Source of the DNA: Roseburia sp.
Lineage (GTDB): Bacteria; Bacillota; Clostridia; Lachnospirales; Lachnospiraceae
DNA: 64,000 nucleotides
NCBI GenBank assembly: GCA_017937095.1
Contig: JAGBEG010000007.1
Location: 62,001-126,000, forward strand
Reading direction: 5' to 3'
Shown here: piece after piece, positions 8,389 to 18,248 of the stretch
Layout of the letters: the number at the start of each line of letters is the position of its first letter
Position numbering within the stretch: position 1 is the first letter of the stretch
The notes under the pieces: generated by a model
Told to the model about the DNA's origin: nothing
Databases searched by the model: none
What the model saw: the letters and a program-made list of their open reading frames with translations, nothing else
Translations under genes and position numbers: made by a program

Positions 8389-9519
8389 ATGGGAATAGAT
8401 GACAGAAAAAAAGACTGGTGCGGCAGAATAAAGGCGGCGATTGTGCTGGAGGCGGCGCTGCTTCTGGCAATCGGTGTGATTTTCGTTGGGGATGGGAGAT
8501 TTTCCAGTCATGCGACGGTCGAGACGACAAGCGACGGATATATCAAATGGGTGGATTTTAACGTGTCCTACGAGGCGCTCTGCCGTGCGTATGACTATGA
8601 TGTGACGACATACGGACAGAAAGTCCATCTGGACTGGATCGATCTTCTCGCCTACGTGGGCGCGAAGAATGGCGGTGATTTCGGACCGGGCGCCACGGAG
8701 GATATCCATACGATCGCAGAAAAAATTCTGGCGGGAGAGACGACGATGAAGGCGGCGACAAAGGATATGAAGTACTTTTCCTATTACAGGGAAGCCTATG
8801 ACGCCGTGCTCGGCGGTCTGGTCGGGGAGTACGAGATTCAGGAAAAGGAGGGCGGCGCTTATGTGAAAAAATACGGGCTCAAAGGCTTCTCCCCGGTTGC
8901 AAAGGGCTTTGAGTACAGCGATTACGATGATTTCGGCGTGTCGCGGAGCTACGGTTACCGCAGGCAGCATCTGGGACACGATATGATGGGACAGGTGGGC
9001 ACGCCCATTATCGCTGTGGAGTCCGGATATGTGGAGATACTCGGCTGGAACCAGTACGGCGGCTGGCGCATCGGCATCCGCAGCTTTGACGGAAAACGAT
9101 ACTATTATTATGCGCATTTAAGACAGAACTACCCTTATCAGGAAAAGCTGAAGGAGGGCGACGTGGTCACTGCGGGCGAGGTCATCGGCTACATGGGACA
9201 TACCGGCTACAGCACGAAGGAGAATGTCAACAACATCGATCAGGTGCATCTGCATTTTGGACTGCAGTTGATCTTTGATGAATCACAGAAGGAAGGAAAC
9301 AATGAAATCTGGGTGGATTGTTATGATCTGACGCGATTTCTGTACAAGAACCGTTCCGAGGTACATAAGGTGGGGGAGAGCAAGGAATGGAAACGAAGCT
9401 GCGACATGAAGGACCCGGCGGCGATAGAGTATCTTAAAAAGGTAACGAAACAGGAAAAAACAGGCAAAAAGACGGAAACGACGGAAGAAAAGACAGAGGA
9501 AGAAAAAACAACAGAATAA
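8389..9519 (+). CDS. M23-family (LytM-like) cell-wall endopeptidase
   Basis: A 376-residue exported or membrane-anchored peptidoglycan hydrolase. A hydrophobic segment at about 15-35 is a signal peptide or anchor. An all-helical region (about 50-160) precedes the LytM domain, which shows both zinc-binding motifs: HLGHD near residue 194 (H-x3-D) and HLHFG near residue 287 (HxH). This indicates an active metallopeptidase cutting peptide cross-bridges. The C-terminus is a Lys/Glu/Thr-rich tail (TGKKTETTEEKTEEEKTTE) whose coding DNA runs into similar A/G-rich sequence after the stop. It is a single gene after the Fur terminator and before a bidirectional terminator. Confidence 0.88.
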   Translation: MGIDDRKKDWCGRIKAAIVLEAALLLAIGVIFVGDGRFSSHATVETTSDGYIKWVDFNVSYEALCRAYDYDVTTYGQKVHLDWIDLLAYVGAKNGGDFGPGATEDIHTIAEKILAGETTMKAATKDMKYFSYYREAYDAVLGGLVGEYEIQEKEGGAYVKKYGLKGFSPVAKGFEYSDYDDFGVSRSYGYRRQHLGHDMMGQVGTPIIAVESGYVEILGWNQYGGWRIGIRSFDGKRYYYYAHLRQNYPYQEKLKEGDVVTAGEVIGYMGHTGYSTKENVNNIDQVHLHFGLQLIFDESQKEGNNEIWVDCYDLTRFLYKNRSEVHKVGESKEWKRSCDMKDPAAIEYLKKVTKQEKTGKKTETTEEKTEEEKTTE

Positions 9520-9573
9520 GAAAGCGTCAGAAAAAGAGAAACAGGCAGAAAAATAGGAAACGAAATAAAAAAA

Positions 9574-9631
9574 GGCAGCCGTCAGATATTTACCACATTT
9601 ATCAGGATAAAATATCTGATGGCTGCTTTTT
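9574..9631. terminator. Bidirectional terminator between M23 and typA genes
   Basis: GCAGCCGTCAGATATTT and AAATATCTGATGGCTGC form a long, nearly perfect stem (9574-9626). T residues follow on the plus strand (9627-9631) and a run of A precedes it, giving a T-run on the minus strand, so it serves both convergent genes. Confidence 0.92.
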
Positions 9632-9633
9632 GG

Positions 9634-9666
9634 TTATGCAATAGGAAATTGCGTCCTATTGCATAA
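9634..9666. repeat. Palindromic repeat, copy F (TATGCAATAGGA type)
   Basis: TTATGCAATAGGA and TCCTATTGCATAA are perfect inverted arms of 13 bases around AATTGCG. Related palindromes lie at 17979 and 36114; copies with a different arm (TGCTCTATAGGAA) are at 14059, 48932, 59630 and 62147. Confidence 0.85.
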
Positions 9667-9685
9667 AACAAAATATTGCCAGGGC

Positions 9686-11524
<1,839 letters not shown>

Positions 11525-11563
11525 ATCTATAACCAATACCTTTCTGTAAAAATCAACTTAATT

Positions 11564-11591
11564 ATTCTAACATATTTGCAGAAATGTGCAA
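11564..11591 (-). promoter_or_regulatory. typA promoter
   Basis: On the minus strand, TTGCAC (11591-11586) and TAGAAT (11569-11564) with a 16-base spacer. It overlaps a plus-strand promoter for the SSB-like gene. Confidence 0.65.
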
Positions 11592-11605
11592 GTATTTGTT
11601 ATAAT
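11576..11605 (+). promoter_or_regulatory. Promoter toward the SSB-like gene, overlapping the typA promoter
   Basis: TTGCAG at 11576 and TATAAT at 11600 with an 18-base spacer. It shares bases with the divergent typA promoter, so the two may exclude one another. The leader to the next start codon is about 200 bases and has no clear structure. Confidence 0.6.
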
Positions 11606-11807
11606 AGGAAAGCTACGGGCAGAAGGCGCTAAAATGGTTAGTGACAAAATCTGCCATTTCATTCTTTTTCTTATCGACATATTTTATGAAATTTTTGTGC
11701 CGCGTCATGGTAAAAATAATGTGTCAGGCAGATCATACCGGCAGAACGGAAATGAAGAAAAGGAACAAAGCAAATAAGCGTATGGTCTTAAGAAGGGAGA
11801 AAGATTC

Positions 11808-12437
11808 ATGGCAGATAAAATTTTTGAAAACAACCAGGTGTCGATTGTGGGAGAGATTGTATCCGATTTTCGGTTCAGTCACGAAGTGTACGGAGAGGGA
11901 TTCTATATGGTGGATGTGGCAGTGAACCGCCTGAGTAACTATCTTGACTACATACCACTCATGATCTCGGAGCGTCTGATCGACGTGACCGCAAATTACA
12001 TAGGGCAGAACATTTATGTGACAGGGCAGTTCCGCTCCTTTAACCGGCACGAGGAAAAGAAAAACAGACTGGTGTTATCCGTGTTCGTAAGGGAACTGGA
12101 ATTTTTGGAGGAACTGCAGGAGGATATCAAGAGCAACCAGATTTTTCTGGACGGCTACATTTGTAAAGAACCGATTTACCGCAAGACGCCGCTCGGCAGG
12201 GAAATCGCAGATCTTTTGATTGCGGTCAACCGTTCTTACGGGAAATCCGATTACATACCTTGCATCTGCTGGGGCAGGAATGCGCGTTTTGCATCCGGCT
12301 TTGAGGTCGGCGGGCATGTGCAGGTCTGGGGCAGAATCCAGAGCCGGGAATATGTGAAAAAATTATCGGAGACGGAGACAGAAAAGCGCATCGCCTACGA
12401 GGTGTCGGTCAGCAAGATTGATTTTCTGGAAGATTGA
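11808..12437 (+). CDS. SSB-like single-stranded DNA-binding protein with two OB folds
   Basis: A 209-residue protein in which two segments each resemble an OB fold of the SSB/PriB type: about 8-100 (NQVSIVGEIVSDFRFSHEV ... YVTGQFRSFNR) and about 110-205 (NQIFLDGYICKEPIYRKTPLG ... VWGRIQSREY). The phrase TPLGREIADLLIAVNRSYGKSDYIPCICWGR closely follows the SSB pattern. It lacks the acidic C-terminal tail of a replicative SSB. It is likely a paralogue, not the main ssb, which normally sits between rpsF and rpsR. The start ATG follows AAGGGAGAAAG. The role is inferred. Confidence 0.75.
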   Translation: MADKIFENNQVSIVGEIVSDFRFSHEVYGEGFYMVDVAVNRLSNYLDYIPLMISERLIDVTANYIGQNIYVTGQFRSFNRHEEKKNRLVLSVFVRELEFLEELQEDIKSNQIFLDGYICKEPIYRKTPLGREIADLLIAVNRSYGKSDYIPCICWGRNARFASGFEVGGHVQVWGRIQSREYVKKLSETETEKRIAYEVSVSKIDFLED

Positions 12438-12444
12438 CGCGCAC

Positions 12445-13677
12445 TTACTCCGGAACCAGGAAGGGCAGATAGATGCGTTTGCCGGGCAGGATCAGATCCG
12501 GACTCCGCATGTAGATCCGCCCGCAGTTTTCCTGATAGATCAGATCGGCATAGCGGCTGTCTCCGTAATATTCCTCTGAAATCGAAGAGAGGCAGTCGCC
12601 GGGCTGTATTGTATAGAAATGGTTTGGGGAGGCTTCGGTGACGACCCAGGGAGACAGTGTCGAACGGAACGCGGCGTCTGTTCCCTCATCCAGATGGGGC
12701 ATCGTCTCGCGGTACAATGCAAGCTCCACCGTACCGTCGGCGGCAGTTTTCTGAAGCACAGGGTGCTTTCTGTCCAAACTTTCCCATACCCTTGGGTAGA
12801 TGGAAATGGTGCTGCCGTCGTGACAGTGAAAGGTATAATCCTGTCTTACGCGGTAGGTATAAAGCGCCCATTCATGACCGGTGTCGTCGAGCTCTTCAAA
12901 GCTGAGGAACGTCAGATCCTGGTCGTCGCCCAGATCGCCGCCATAGATGATGTTTGTAAGCGTTCCGTTTTCATCGTATTCATAATAGCGGAAATTGTAC
13001 CAGACGACGGAAGTTTCATCCCATACGTTGTAGTCGATCTCGAAGGAAAGACGGTCTTCCTTGTAGTCCGCCCAATATCCGCCAGTTAATATAAAACAGT
13101 CTCCCCAGCCGAGATCGTTGCGGCAATATTCCAACTGGGAGAGGACGCGTCCATCCTCTGTAAAATACAGATCATAGAAATCAAACAGATAGCGGTTTGT
13201 GATATAAAAACGGTCTTCATAAGGGAGCTTTTCTGATTTGTAATAGTAACGTCTTGCAGTGTGCGCAGCATCATTTCGCTCGATGACCCTTTCCTCACAG
13301 TAGGTAACGTGTGGGGATTCGTCGAAATGGAGGCTGTATGCCGCACGCCCCTCGTCGTCAAATTCCATATGGCTGTATTGTGCCATTTCCGCGTCATCGT
13401 ATCTGCAAAAAAAATCCTCGTACCAGCCGGAGTTATAGTTATACAGCGTGTCTGTGAGTTCGGACGGATCGTCTCCGTCTGTGCGGCAGACCGTCACATC
13501 AACAAACGCCAGACCGGGACTGATCCTGTCCGGGGTCAGGTCTTCGATGAGAGCTTCGTCGGGATTGGGCGCTTTTTCAGTCCGGTTGAAAACAGCACAG
13601 AGCGAGAGCAGGACAGAAAAAAGAAACATGCCAGAGACCTGGATGAATTTGTGGCGGTTGTCATGGAAATGCTTCAT
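12445..13677 (-). CDS. Secreted LysM-domain protein of unknown function
   Basis: A 410-residue exported protein. The ATG at 13677 is preceded by AAAGGAG and begins a signal peptide (MKHFHDNRHKFIQVSGMFLF and onward). The middle 300 residues are rich in Tyr, Asp and aromatic residues, with short beta-like repeats such as YNYNSGWYEDFF and VVWYNFRYYEYDENGTL; no known domain is recognised. Residues about 355-405 are a LysM module (YTIQPGDCLSSISEEYYGD ... LILPGKRIYLP) that binds peptidoglycan or chitin-like glycans. Length upstream of this start was rejected because it lacks a ribosome site. It is convergent with the SSB-like gene, only 7 bases apart. Confidence 0.75.
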   Translation of the reverse strand: MKHFHDNRHKFIQVSGMFLFSVLLSLCAVFNRTEKAPNPDEALIEDLTPDRISPGLAFVDVTVCRTDGDDPSELTDTLYNYNSGWYEDFFCRYDDAEMAQYSHMEFDDEGRAAYSLHFDESPHVTYCEERVIERNDAAHTARRYYYKSEKLPYEDRFYITNRYLFDFYDLYFTEDGRVLSQLEYCRNDLGWGDCFILTGGYWADYKEDRLSFEIDYNVWDETSVVWYNFRYYEYDENGTLTNIIYGGDLGDDQDLTFLSFEELDDTGHEWALYTYRVRQDYTFHCHDGSTISIYPRVWESLDRKHPVLQKTAADGTVELALYRETMPHLDEGTDAAFRSTLSPWVVTEASPNHFYTIQPGDCLSSISEEYYGDSRYADLIYQENCGRIYMRSPDLILPGKRIYLPFLVPE

Positions 13678-13737
13678 ATGGAATGCTCCTTTGAGCGTCC
13701 CGCAGCGGGGCGCGGACAAATCGAACGTAATAAATTC

Positions 13738-13743
13738 ATTATA
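13738..13743 (-). promoter_or_regulatory. Extended -10 promoter for the LysM gene
   Basis: On the minus strand TATAAT is preceded by TGC, an extended -10 element, 61 bases before the start codon. No good -35 element is seen. Confidence 0.5.
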
Positions 13744-13776
13744 GCATATTCCGATACGGGAAAGCACCTTTTTCTG

Positions 13777-13805
13777 TTGACAACGGTGTATGGGAGTGTT
13801 ATGGT
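13777..13805 (+). promoter_or_regulatory. Promoter of the lysine riboswitch transcript
   Basis: Consensus TTGACA at 13777 and TATGGT at 13800, 17 bases apart. The predicted start is about 20 bases before the aptamer. Confidence 0.65.
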
Positions 13806-13830
13806 TAATGCAACAATATGATACATATTT

Positions 13831-13995
13831 TGATAGAGGTTGCGTGCTTTAAGAGTAGTTTTCCGGATGCGGCAGGCGCAGGGGAAGGAGAGTGAAAGGG
13901 GAGCACGCCGAAAGGGTGGAAGATCTGCATTTCCGCTGCTTGGGCGTAAGGCGAATAACCTTGCGACTGTCATCTTCACAGATGGGGCGCTATCG
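13831..13995 (+). promoter_or_regulatory. Lysine riboswitch (L-box) aptamer
   Basis: The region shows the ordered conserved blocks of the lysine aptamer: GATAGAGGTTGCG at 13832, AAGAGTAG at 13851, GAAAGGGGAGCACGCCGAA near 13895, an AACCTTGCGACTGTCATC block near 13957, and the closing GGGGCGCTATC at 13984 that pairs with GATAGAGG. The core positions match the recalled Bacillus lysC leader. The aptamer lies upstream of dapA and is followed by a terminator at 14038, so lysine binding should stop transcription. A repeat element separates the riboswitch from dapA. Confidence 0.92.
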
Positions 13996-14037
13996 GTTCT
14001 ATAGAATGACATGCCATATGCAGGGCAGAAGAATCAG

Positions 14038-14063
14038 ACCGGCTCCAGTGAGCCGGTTTTTTT
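14038..14063 (+). terminator. Riboswitch expression-platform terminator
   Basis: ACCGGCTC pairs with GAGCCGGT around a four-base loop, then seven T residues. It is placed as expected for lysine-induced termination. The T-run is shared with the left arm of the adjacent repeat element. Confidence 0.88.
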
Positions 14064-14221
14064 GCTCTATAGGAAATACCGTGTTGTTATAAAGCGTGAA
14101 AGTACTGATTCCTATAGAGCAAAAAGCCCTGCCGGGCGGGATGCGCACCTCGCGGAATGGAAGATAGCCGTAAACGGCACCGCTCGGGCGCGGAGAATCC
14201 GGCAGAGCCAGATTCTTTTTT
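14059..14221 (+). repeat. Dispersed repeat element, full-length copy A
   Basis: A palindromic core, TTTTTGCTCTATAGGAA (14059) and TTCCTATAGAGCAAAAA (14109), is followed by GCCCTGCCGGGC, a GCGCACCTCGCGGA block, a TAGCCGTAAACGGCA block and a terminal hairpin AGAATC ... GATTCT with T residues. The minus-strand region 48932-49092 carries the same order of modules with about 90 percent identity by eye. This copy lies between the riboswitch terminator and dapA, and its end hairpin (about 14194-14221) is itself terminator-like. Confidence 0.9.
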
Positions 14222-14283
14222 ACGAATCGTAACAGCACACAAAGATGTACCATACGCATATATTATTTTCAGGAGGATTTGTG

Positions 14284-15174
14284 ATGGCAATTTTTAAAGG
14301 TGCAGGTGTGGCGATCGTCACGCCGATGAAAGACAATGAAGCTGTAAATTATGACAAATTAGAGGAACTGATCGAGTGGCAGATTGCGCAGGGAACGGAC
14401 TGCATCATCATCGCCGGGACCACCGGAGAGAGCTCGACGCTCACTACGGAGGAGCATTCCAAGGTCATAAAAGAGGCAGTGCGCATGGTAAATCACCGTA
14501 TTCCGGTTGTGGCGGGGACGGGCTCGAACTGTACGAGAGAGGCGGTGCATCTCTCGCAGGAAGCAGAGGCGGCAGGCGTGGATGGACTTCTCGCCGTGAC
14601 GCCATACTACAATAAGGCGACGCAGGGTGGTCTGATCCGCTATTACACGGAGATTGCGGAGGCGGTAAAGCTTCCGATCATTATGTACAACGTGCCGGGA
14701 AGAACCGGCTGCAACATTCTGCCGGAGACGGCGTCGAAGCTGTTTTATGATGTGGAGAACATCGTTGGAATCAAGGAGGCGACCGGAAGTGTCGCACAGG
14801 CGTCAAAGTTAATGTACCTCACCGACGGCAAAATCGATCTGTATTCGGGCGAGGACGGCATCGTGGTGCCGCTGATGGCAATCGGAGCAGTCGGCGTGAT
14901 TTCCGTGTGGTCGAATATTGCGCCGAAGGATGTGCATGATATGTGCGCGGCGTTTGCGGCGGGCGATATCGCGAAGGCAAGAGCACTCCAGCTTGCGGCG
15001 CAGCCGCTTGTAGACGCGCTGTTTTCCGAAGTCAATCCGATTCCGGTAAAGAAAGCGTTGAATCTGATGGGGAAGGAAGTGGGAACGCTCCGCTCCCCGC
15101 TGACAGAGATGACAGAGGAGAACGCGGCAAAGCTGGCTGAGGCGATGAGAAACTACGGAATCAGGCTTGCTTAA
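14284..15174 (+). CDS. dapA: 4-hydroxy-tetrahydrodipicolinate synthase
   Basis: Condenses pyruvate with aspartate semialdehyde, the first committed step of the diaminopimelate/lysine branch. The 296-residue beta/alpha barrel has GTTGESSTL near residue 44, YYNKATQGGLIRYY with the active-site tyrosine, and the Schiff-base lysine in VGIKEATGS near residue 162. The ATG at 14284 follows AGGAGG at 14270. It is transcribed with dapB 104 bases downstream, although a hairpin lies between. It is controlled by the lysine riboswitch at 13831 unless the intervening repeat has decoupled it. Confidence 0.96.
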   Translation: MAIFKGAGVAIVTPMKDNEAVNYDKLEELIEWQIAQGTDCIIIAGTTGESSTLTTEEHSKVIKEAVRMVNHRIPVVAGTGSNCTREAVHLSQEAEAAGVDGLLAVTPYYNKATQGGLIRYYTEIAEAVKLPIIMYNVPGRTGCNILPETASKLFYDVENIVGIKEATGSVAQASKLMYLTDGKIDLYSGEDGIVVPLMAIGAVGVISVWSNIAPKDVHDMCAAFAAGDIAKARALQLAAQPLVDALFSEVNPIPVKKALNLMGKEVGTLRSPLTEMTEENAAKLAEAMRNYGIRLA

Positions 15175-15188
15175 AACGGAGAGAATAA

Positions 15189-15223
15189 ACCGGGAGGGCA
15201 CAGTGCTGCCGCCCGGTTCTTTT
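15189..15223 (+). terminator. Hairpin between dapA and dapB
   Basis: ACCGGG and CCCGGT (15189 and 15212) enclose an inner GGGCA/TGCTGCC pairing, followed by TTCTTTT. It could partially terminate and set a dapA to dapB ratio. Confidence 0.6.
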
Positions 15224-15278
15224 ATATGTCAGGCATCGGTGGATGCAGTACGTTTCAGAGAAGAGAGGATAAAGAAAG

Positions 15279-16052
15279 ATGATCAAGGCAATCATGAATG
15301 GATGTAACGGTAAGATGGGTCAGGTTATCACGGGAATCTGCAGGGAGGATTCCCAGATTGAGATCGTGGCGGGAATCGATGTGTACGACGGAGTGAAGAA
15401 CGATTACCCGGTATTTCCGAATATTTCGGTCTGCGACGTGGGAGCGGACGTCATCATTGATTTCTCCAATGCCAAGGCGGTGGACGATCTTCTGGTGTAC
15501 AGCGTGGACAAAAATATTCCGGTCGTTTTGTGTACGACGGGACTCTCCGAGGAGCAGTTGGCGCGTGTGCAGGAGGCGTCGAAGAAGGTTGCCGTCTTAA
15601 AATCCGCCAACATGTCTCTGGGCATCAATATGCTGATGGAACTGCTCAAGCAGGCGGCAGCTATCTTGGCTCCGGCGGGCTTTGATATGGAGATCGTGGA
15701 GAAGCACCACAACCAGAAGCTCGACGCACCGAGCGGCACGGCGCTTGCGCTGGCGGATTCCATGAACGAGGCGCTTTCGGGGGCGTATGAGTACAAGTTT
15801 GACAGGAGTAAGGAGCGCAAGAAGAGGGACCCGCACGAAATCGGTATCTCGGCAGTGCGCGGCGGCAGCATCGTCGGGGAGCACGAGGTGATTTTTGCAG
15901 GACTGGACGAGGTGATTACCTTTGAACATACCGCATATTCCAGAAGCGTGTTCGGCAAGGGCGCAGTCGAAGCGGCGAAGTTCCTCGCAGGAAAGCCGGC
16001 AGGCTTTTACGGTATGCCGGACGTCATCAAGGCGACAATGCAGCAGGCGTAA
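15279..16052 (+). CDS. dapB: 4-hydroxy-tetrahydrodipicolinate reductase
   Basis: Reduces the DapA product to tetrahydrodipicolinate with NAD(P)H. The 257-residue protein has the dinucleotide-binding start MIKAIMNGCNGKMGQVI, the loop VLCTTGLSEEQ, and the catalytic/substrate segment EKHHNQKLDAPSGTAL near residues 144-160, then the C-terminal hexamer-forming strand region. The ATG at 15279 has AGAGAGG upstream. Its product is the substrate of DapL, encoded at 2829, so the dapE/dapD steps are not needed. Confidence 0.96.
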   Translation: MIKAIMNGCNGKMGQVITGICREDSQIEIVAGIDVYDGVKNDYPVFPNISVCDVGADVIIDFSNAKAVDDLLVYSVDKNIPVVLCTTGLSEEQLARVQEASKKVAVLKSANMSLGINMLMELLKQAAAILAPAGFDMEIVEKHHNQKLDAPSGTALALADSMNEALSGAYEYKFDRSKERKKRDPHEIGISAVRGGSIVGEHEVIFAGLDEVITFEHTAYSRSVFGKGAVEAAKFLAGKPAGFYGMPDVIKATMQQA

Positions 16053-16116
16053 ATAAAAAGATGGACAAGCCTCCTGTGAAACGAAAGAAACAGGACAGAG
16101 AGCAGACGAAGCGACG

Positions 16117-16163
16117 GCGGAAGGGAGAGGCTACGTGAGAAAGTAGCTTTTCCCTTCCGCTTT
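16117..16163 (+). terminator. Terminator after dapB
   Basis: GCGGAAGGGA and TCCCTTCCGC form a strong stem, with an inner GGCTAC/GTAGC pairing, followed only by TTTG. The T-run is short. Confidence 0.65.
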
Positions 16164-16261
16164 GTAATCAGTTGATTGGTGTATGGGGGCAACGACATTT
16201 GAAGTATCTAAAACGAAACCGCAAAATGCATCATACAAACGGACTGTCCATATATCCTAAA

Positions 16262-17158
16262 TTACTGCCATTTGCAAACGGAAGCAGACCAACCGTCTGT
16301 GTATTCTTCGTTTTCTACCGCCGCCGTAAACGGCTTCGCAAGAAATGTATTTATTATTTTAAGCACTATGCTGAAATCATCGGTCTTTGTATCAATCTTG
16401 CGGGTAAAGGCTTTCCATTTCTTTTGCATAGCAGAATCATCTGCAAACCCCATAACTTGTTCAAATTGTTCAACCGTAAAAGCGTGTCCACGGTTTTCAA
16501 AAGTCTTTTTAAGTGCTTCGGTCAGTACCCTGCCATCAAAATCAAACTTATTTGCAAGATAATAAATATCGTAATAATCTTTCATTCGGCTTGAAAATTC
16601 CATTAGGCTGAGAATTGCATCAAGCTTCTCAGAAATGGTCGTTTCGAGAGAATATGTATTTACTGTTGGTGCAGTAAAATCATCAAGCTGTGTAGGAATT
16701 TTTCGCTTTTCCTGCCTCGGTACAATAACATCACCGACACCGAAATCAATGCTGAACGGCGTTTTGGTATTTTTGATATATGCTACAAGTGAAGCGCCGA
16801 TGCCAGCATACTTCTTTTGAACAGCAATCGGTGCAATGTCTTTAATTTCAAATGTTATAAAATCATTTTCTGTTGGAGCAGCAATGATTTCCTCTAACAC
16901 AACTTTTAAATGTTCAGGAGTATTGGAAACTTTCCGAAGAAGAAAATCTACATCAACCGTTACTCGGCTGTCAAAGTCGGTAACCGAATAAATAAACAGC
17001 CCGCCCTTTAATACAAGGTTTTCTGCATACTTTGATTTTTCTAAGCGGCGCAGGAACTCCTCTTGGCAAAAAAGCTGCAAGCAGAGCTGATAACTTCTAC
17101 CGCTTTCTTTTGCTTTATTTTTTAGTCTTGCAAGTACGGATGCAGCTATATCAGCCAT
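16262..17158 (-). CDS. abiEii: AbiEii-type nucleotidyltransferase toxin (type IV toxin-antitoxin)
   Basis: A 298-residue protein of the AbiEii/DUF1814 nucleotidyltransferase group. Motif I is visible as LKGGLFIYSVTDFDSRVTVDVDFLL-type sequence near residues 48-73, with the aspartates of DVD as candidate metal ligands, and the family motif ETTISEKLDAILSL ... SRMKDYYDIYYL lies near residues 178-205. Such toxins modify tRNA or bind GTP and slow growth, blocking phage spread. It overlaps the antitoxin gene by 8 bases. The pair is clearly more AT-rich than neighbouring genes, suggesting recent acquisition. Length matches the family and no frameshift is seen. Confidence 0.9.
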   Translation of the reverse strand: MADIAASVLARLKNKAKESGRSYQLCLQLFCQEEFLRRLEKSKYAENLVLKGGLFIYSVTDFDSRVTVDVDFLLRKVSNTPEHLKVVLEEIIAAPTENDFITFEIKDIAPIAVQKKYAGIGASLVAYIKNTKTPFSIDFGVGDVIVPRQEKRKIPTQLDDFTAPTVNTYSLETTISEKLDAILSLMEFSSRMKDYYDIYYLANKFDFDGRVLTEALKKTFENRGHAFTVEQFEQVMGFADDSAMQKKWKAFTRKIDTKTDDFSIVLKIINTFLAKPFTAAVENEEYTDGWSASVCKWQ

Positions 17159-17756
17159 TAAGAAGCACCTCCATTACATTCATCAGTTTTGTGTAAACAC
17201 GCATTTCCTTTGCGTATTTTGAAAGATTGCTTAAATTCTTTTTATCATCTGCAACATAGGCATTAAGGGCTTTATTAAACAACTCATTATCGAGCTTGGT
17301 ACGATATTTAAAGCAGTCGCAAATGGTACGCTCACGGTCATAAACAGTAAGTTTTACTCCATTAAAATTGCTTTCTGTTTTGCCGATTTCAAATTGAGAA
17401 TTTTGAATGTAATATATTTTTATGGGTAAAGTATCAAATTTCAGCCTTGTTTTTGAAAATGTTCGTGGAACAGCGATAGACCATTGTCTTGGTGCAAAAT
17501 CACTGTATCCGTAATAAAAGAGCGCAGACGCAACACAAACAATACCTTCGGGAAGAAGCGATGCAAGAATTTGTTCCTCTTTTATATCATCTTTTTTTGC
17601 AAGTTGATAATAGCCGTGTCGTATACGTTCGATATATCCGTTATTGCACAAATTGGCTACATCAAAATTCGAAAGACCTGCGGAAACGAATTCAGAGGTT
17701 TTTGCAATACCGCCTGCATTGCGTATTATCTTTTCTACAGTTTTCTTTTTGTCCAT
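17151..17756 (-). CDS. abiEi: AbiEi-type antitoxin and autorepressor
   Basis: A 201-residue protein with an N-terminal winged helix-turn-helix (about 1-55, KTSEFVSAGLSNFDVANLCNNGYIERIRHGYYQ) and a C-terminal domain containing LTVYDRERTICDCFKYR, a hallmark of AbiEi. Known members bind inverted repeats in their own promoter and repress the operon while counteracting the toxin by an indirect type IV mechanism. Here a matching pair of inverted repeats flanks the promoter (17788-17855). The ATG at 17756 follows GGTGG. Confidence 0.9.
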   Translation of the reverse strand: MDKKKTVEKIIRNAGGIAKTSEFVSAGLSNFDVANLCNNGYIERIRHGYYQLAKKDDIKEEQILASLLPEGIVCVASALFYYGYSDFAPRQWSIAVPRTFSKTRLKFDTLPIKIYYIQNSQFEIGKTESNFNGVKLTVYDRERTICDCFKYRTKLDNELFNKALNAYVADDKKNLSNLSKYAKEMRVYTKLMNVMEVLLNG

Positions 17757-17787
17757 TTATCCACCAACTTTCAAACCACAACTATTT

Positions 17788-17855
17788 GAAACTGTGTTCT
17801 GAAAATATTTTAGCGCAATACAAAATAAATATCAACAATTTTAAAACACAGTTTC
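17788..17855. promoter_or_regulatory. Inverted-repeat operator pair flanking the abiE promoter
   Basis: GAAACTGTGTT (17788-17798) and its exact complement AACACAGTTTC (17845-17855) lie on either side of the promoter. Similarity continues inward as AAAAT-rich sequence on both arms. In characterised abiE operons the antitoxin binds two inverted repeats around the promoter, which matches this layout. Confidence 0.8.
17807..17835 (-). promoter_or_regulatory. abiE promoter
   Basis: On the minus strand TTGATA (17835-17830) and TAAAAT (17812-17807) are 17 bases apart, directly between the two operator arms. Confidence 0.75.
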
Positions 17856-17978
17856 TAATATTCTTGACAAGCAGGAGTACTGTGGAGATATTGATAATTT
17901 TCGTATTACAAGTAAGTCTTTCAAACTGAAAAACATTTTGAAAGACCGCAAGAAGAATGGCAGATGTTTGAAAAATCG

Positions 17979-18044
17979 TTTTTTTTCTACAATGAAAAAT
18001 CGCGTCCTATTGCAGAAAAAGCCCTGCCGGGCAGGATGTGCACC
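17979..18044 (+). repeat. Palindromic repeat, copy E
   Basis: A degenerate core (TTTCTACAAT ... CCTATTGCAGAAA) of the 9634 type is followed by AGCCCTGCCGGGCAGG and ATGTGCACC, the same tail modules as copies A and B. This links the two core types into one modular family. It lies in the 490-base gap between abiEi and fbp. Confidence 0.75.
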
Positions 18045-18091
18045 TTTTTAAAGAACAGGGAGAAGCAGGAAAATCTGGTCAGAATGGCGCG

Positions 18092-18131
18092 GATATGATA
18101 AAATGAGCGCAAGCGAAGAGAACATGCTTGC
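18092..18131 (+). repeat. 40-base repeat with hairpin, copy 1
   Basis: This segment matches 41793-41832 at 38 of 40 positions. It includes GATATGATA, AATGAGCGCAAGCGA and GAGAACATGCTTGC; GCAAGC and GCTTGC can pair. TAAAAT at 18099 with TGGTCA 17 bases upstream could be a promoter for fbp. Beyond the repeats, operator and this possible promoter, the 17857-18248 gap shows nothing else. Confidence 0.8.
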
Positions 18132-18248
18132 ATGTTCGAAGAGCGGCGAATGTCGATCATGTGCTGCCTTTGCACATGATACAATTTAAAAATGGGGGAA
18201 TCCTATTACGAGAAGCGGCTTGATGTGAGAAAAAGGGGAAGAAAAACG

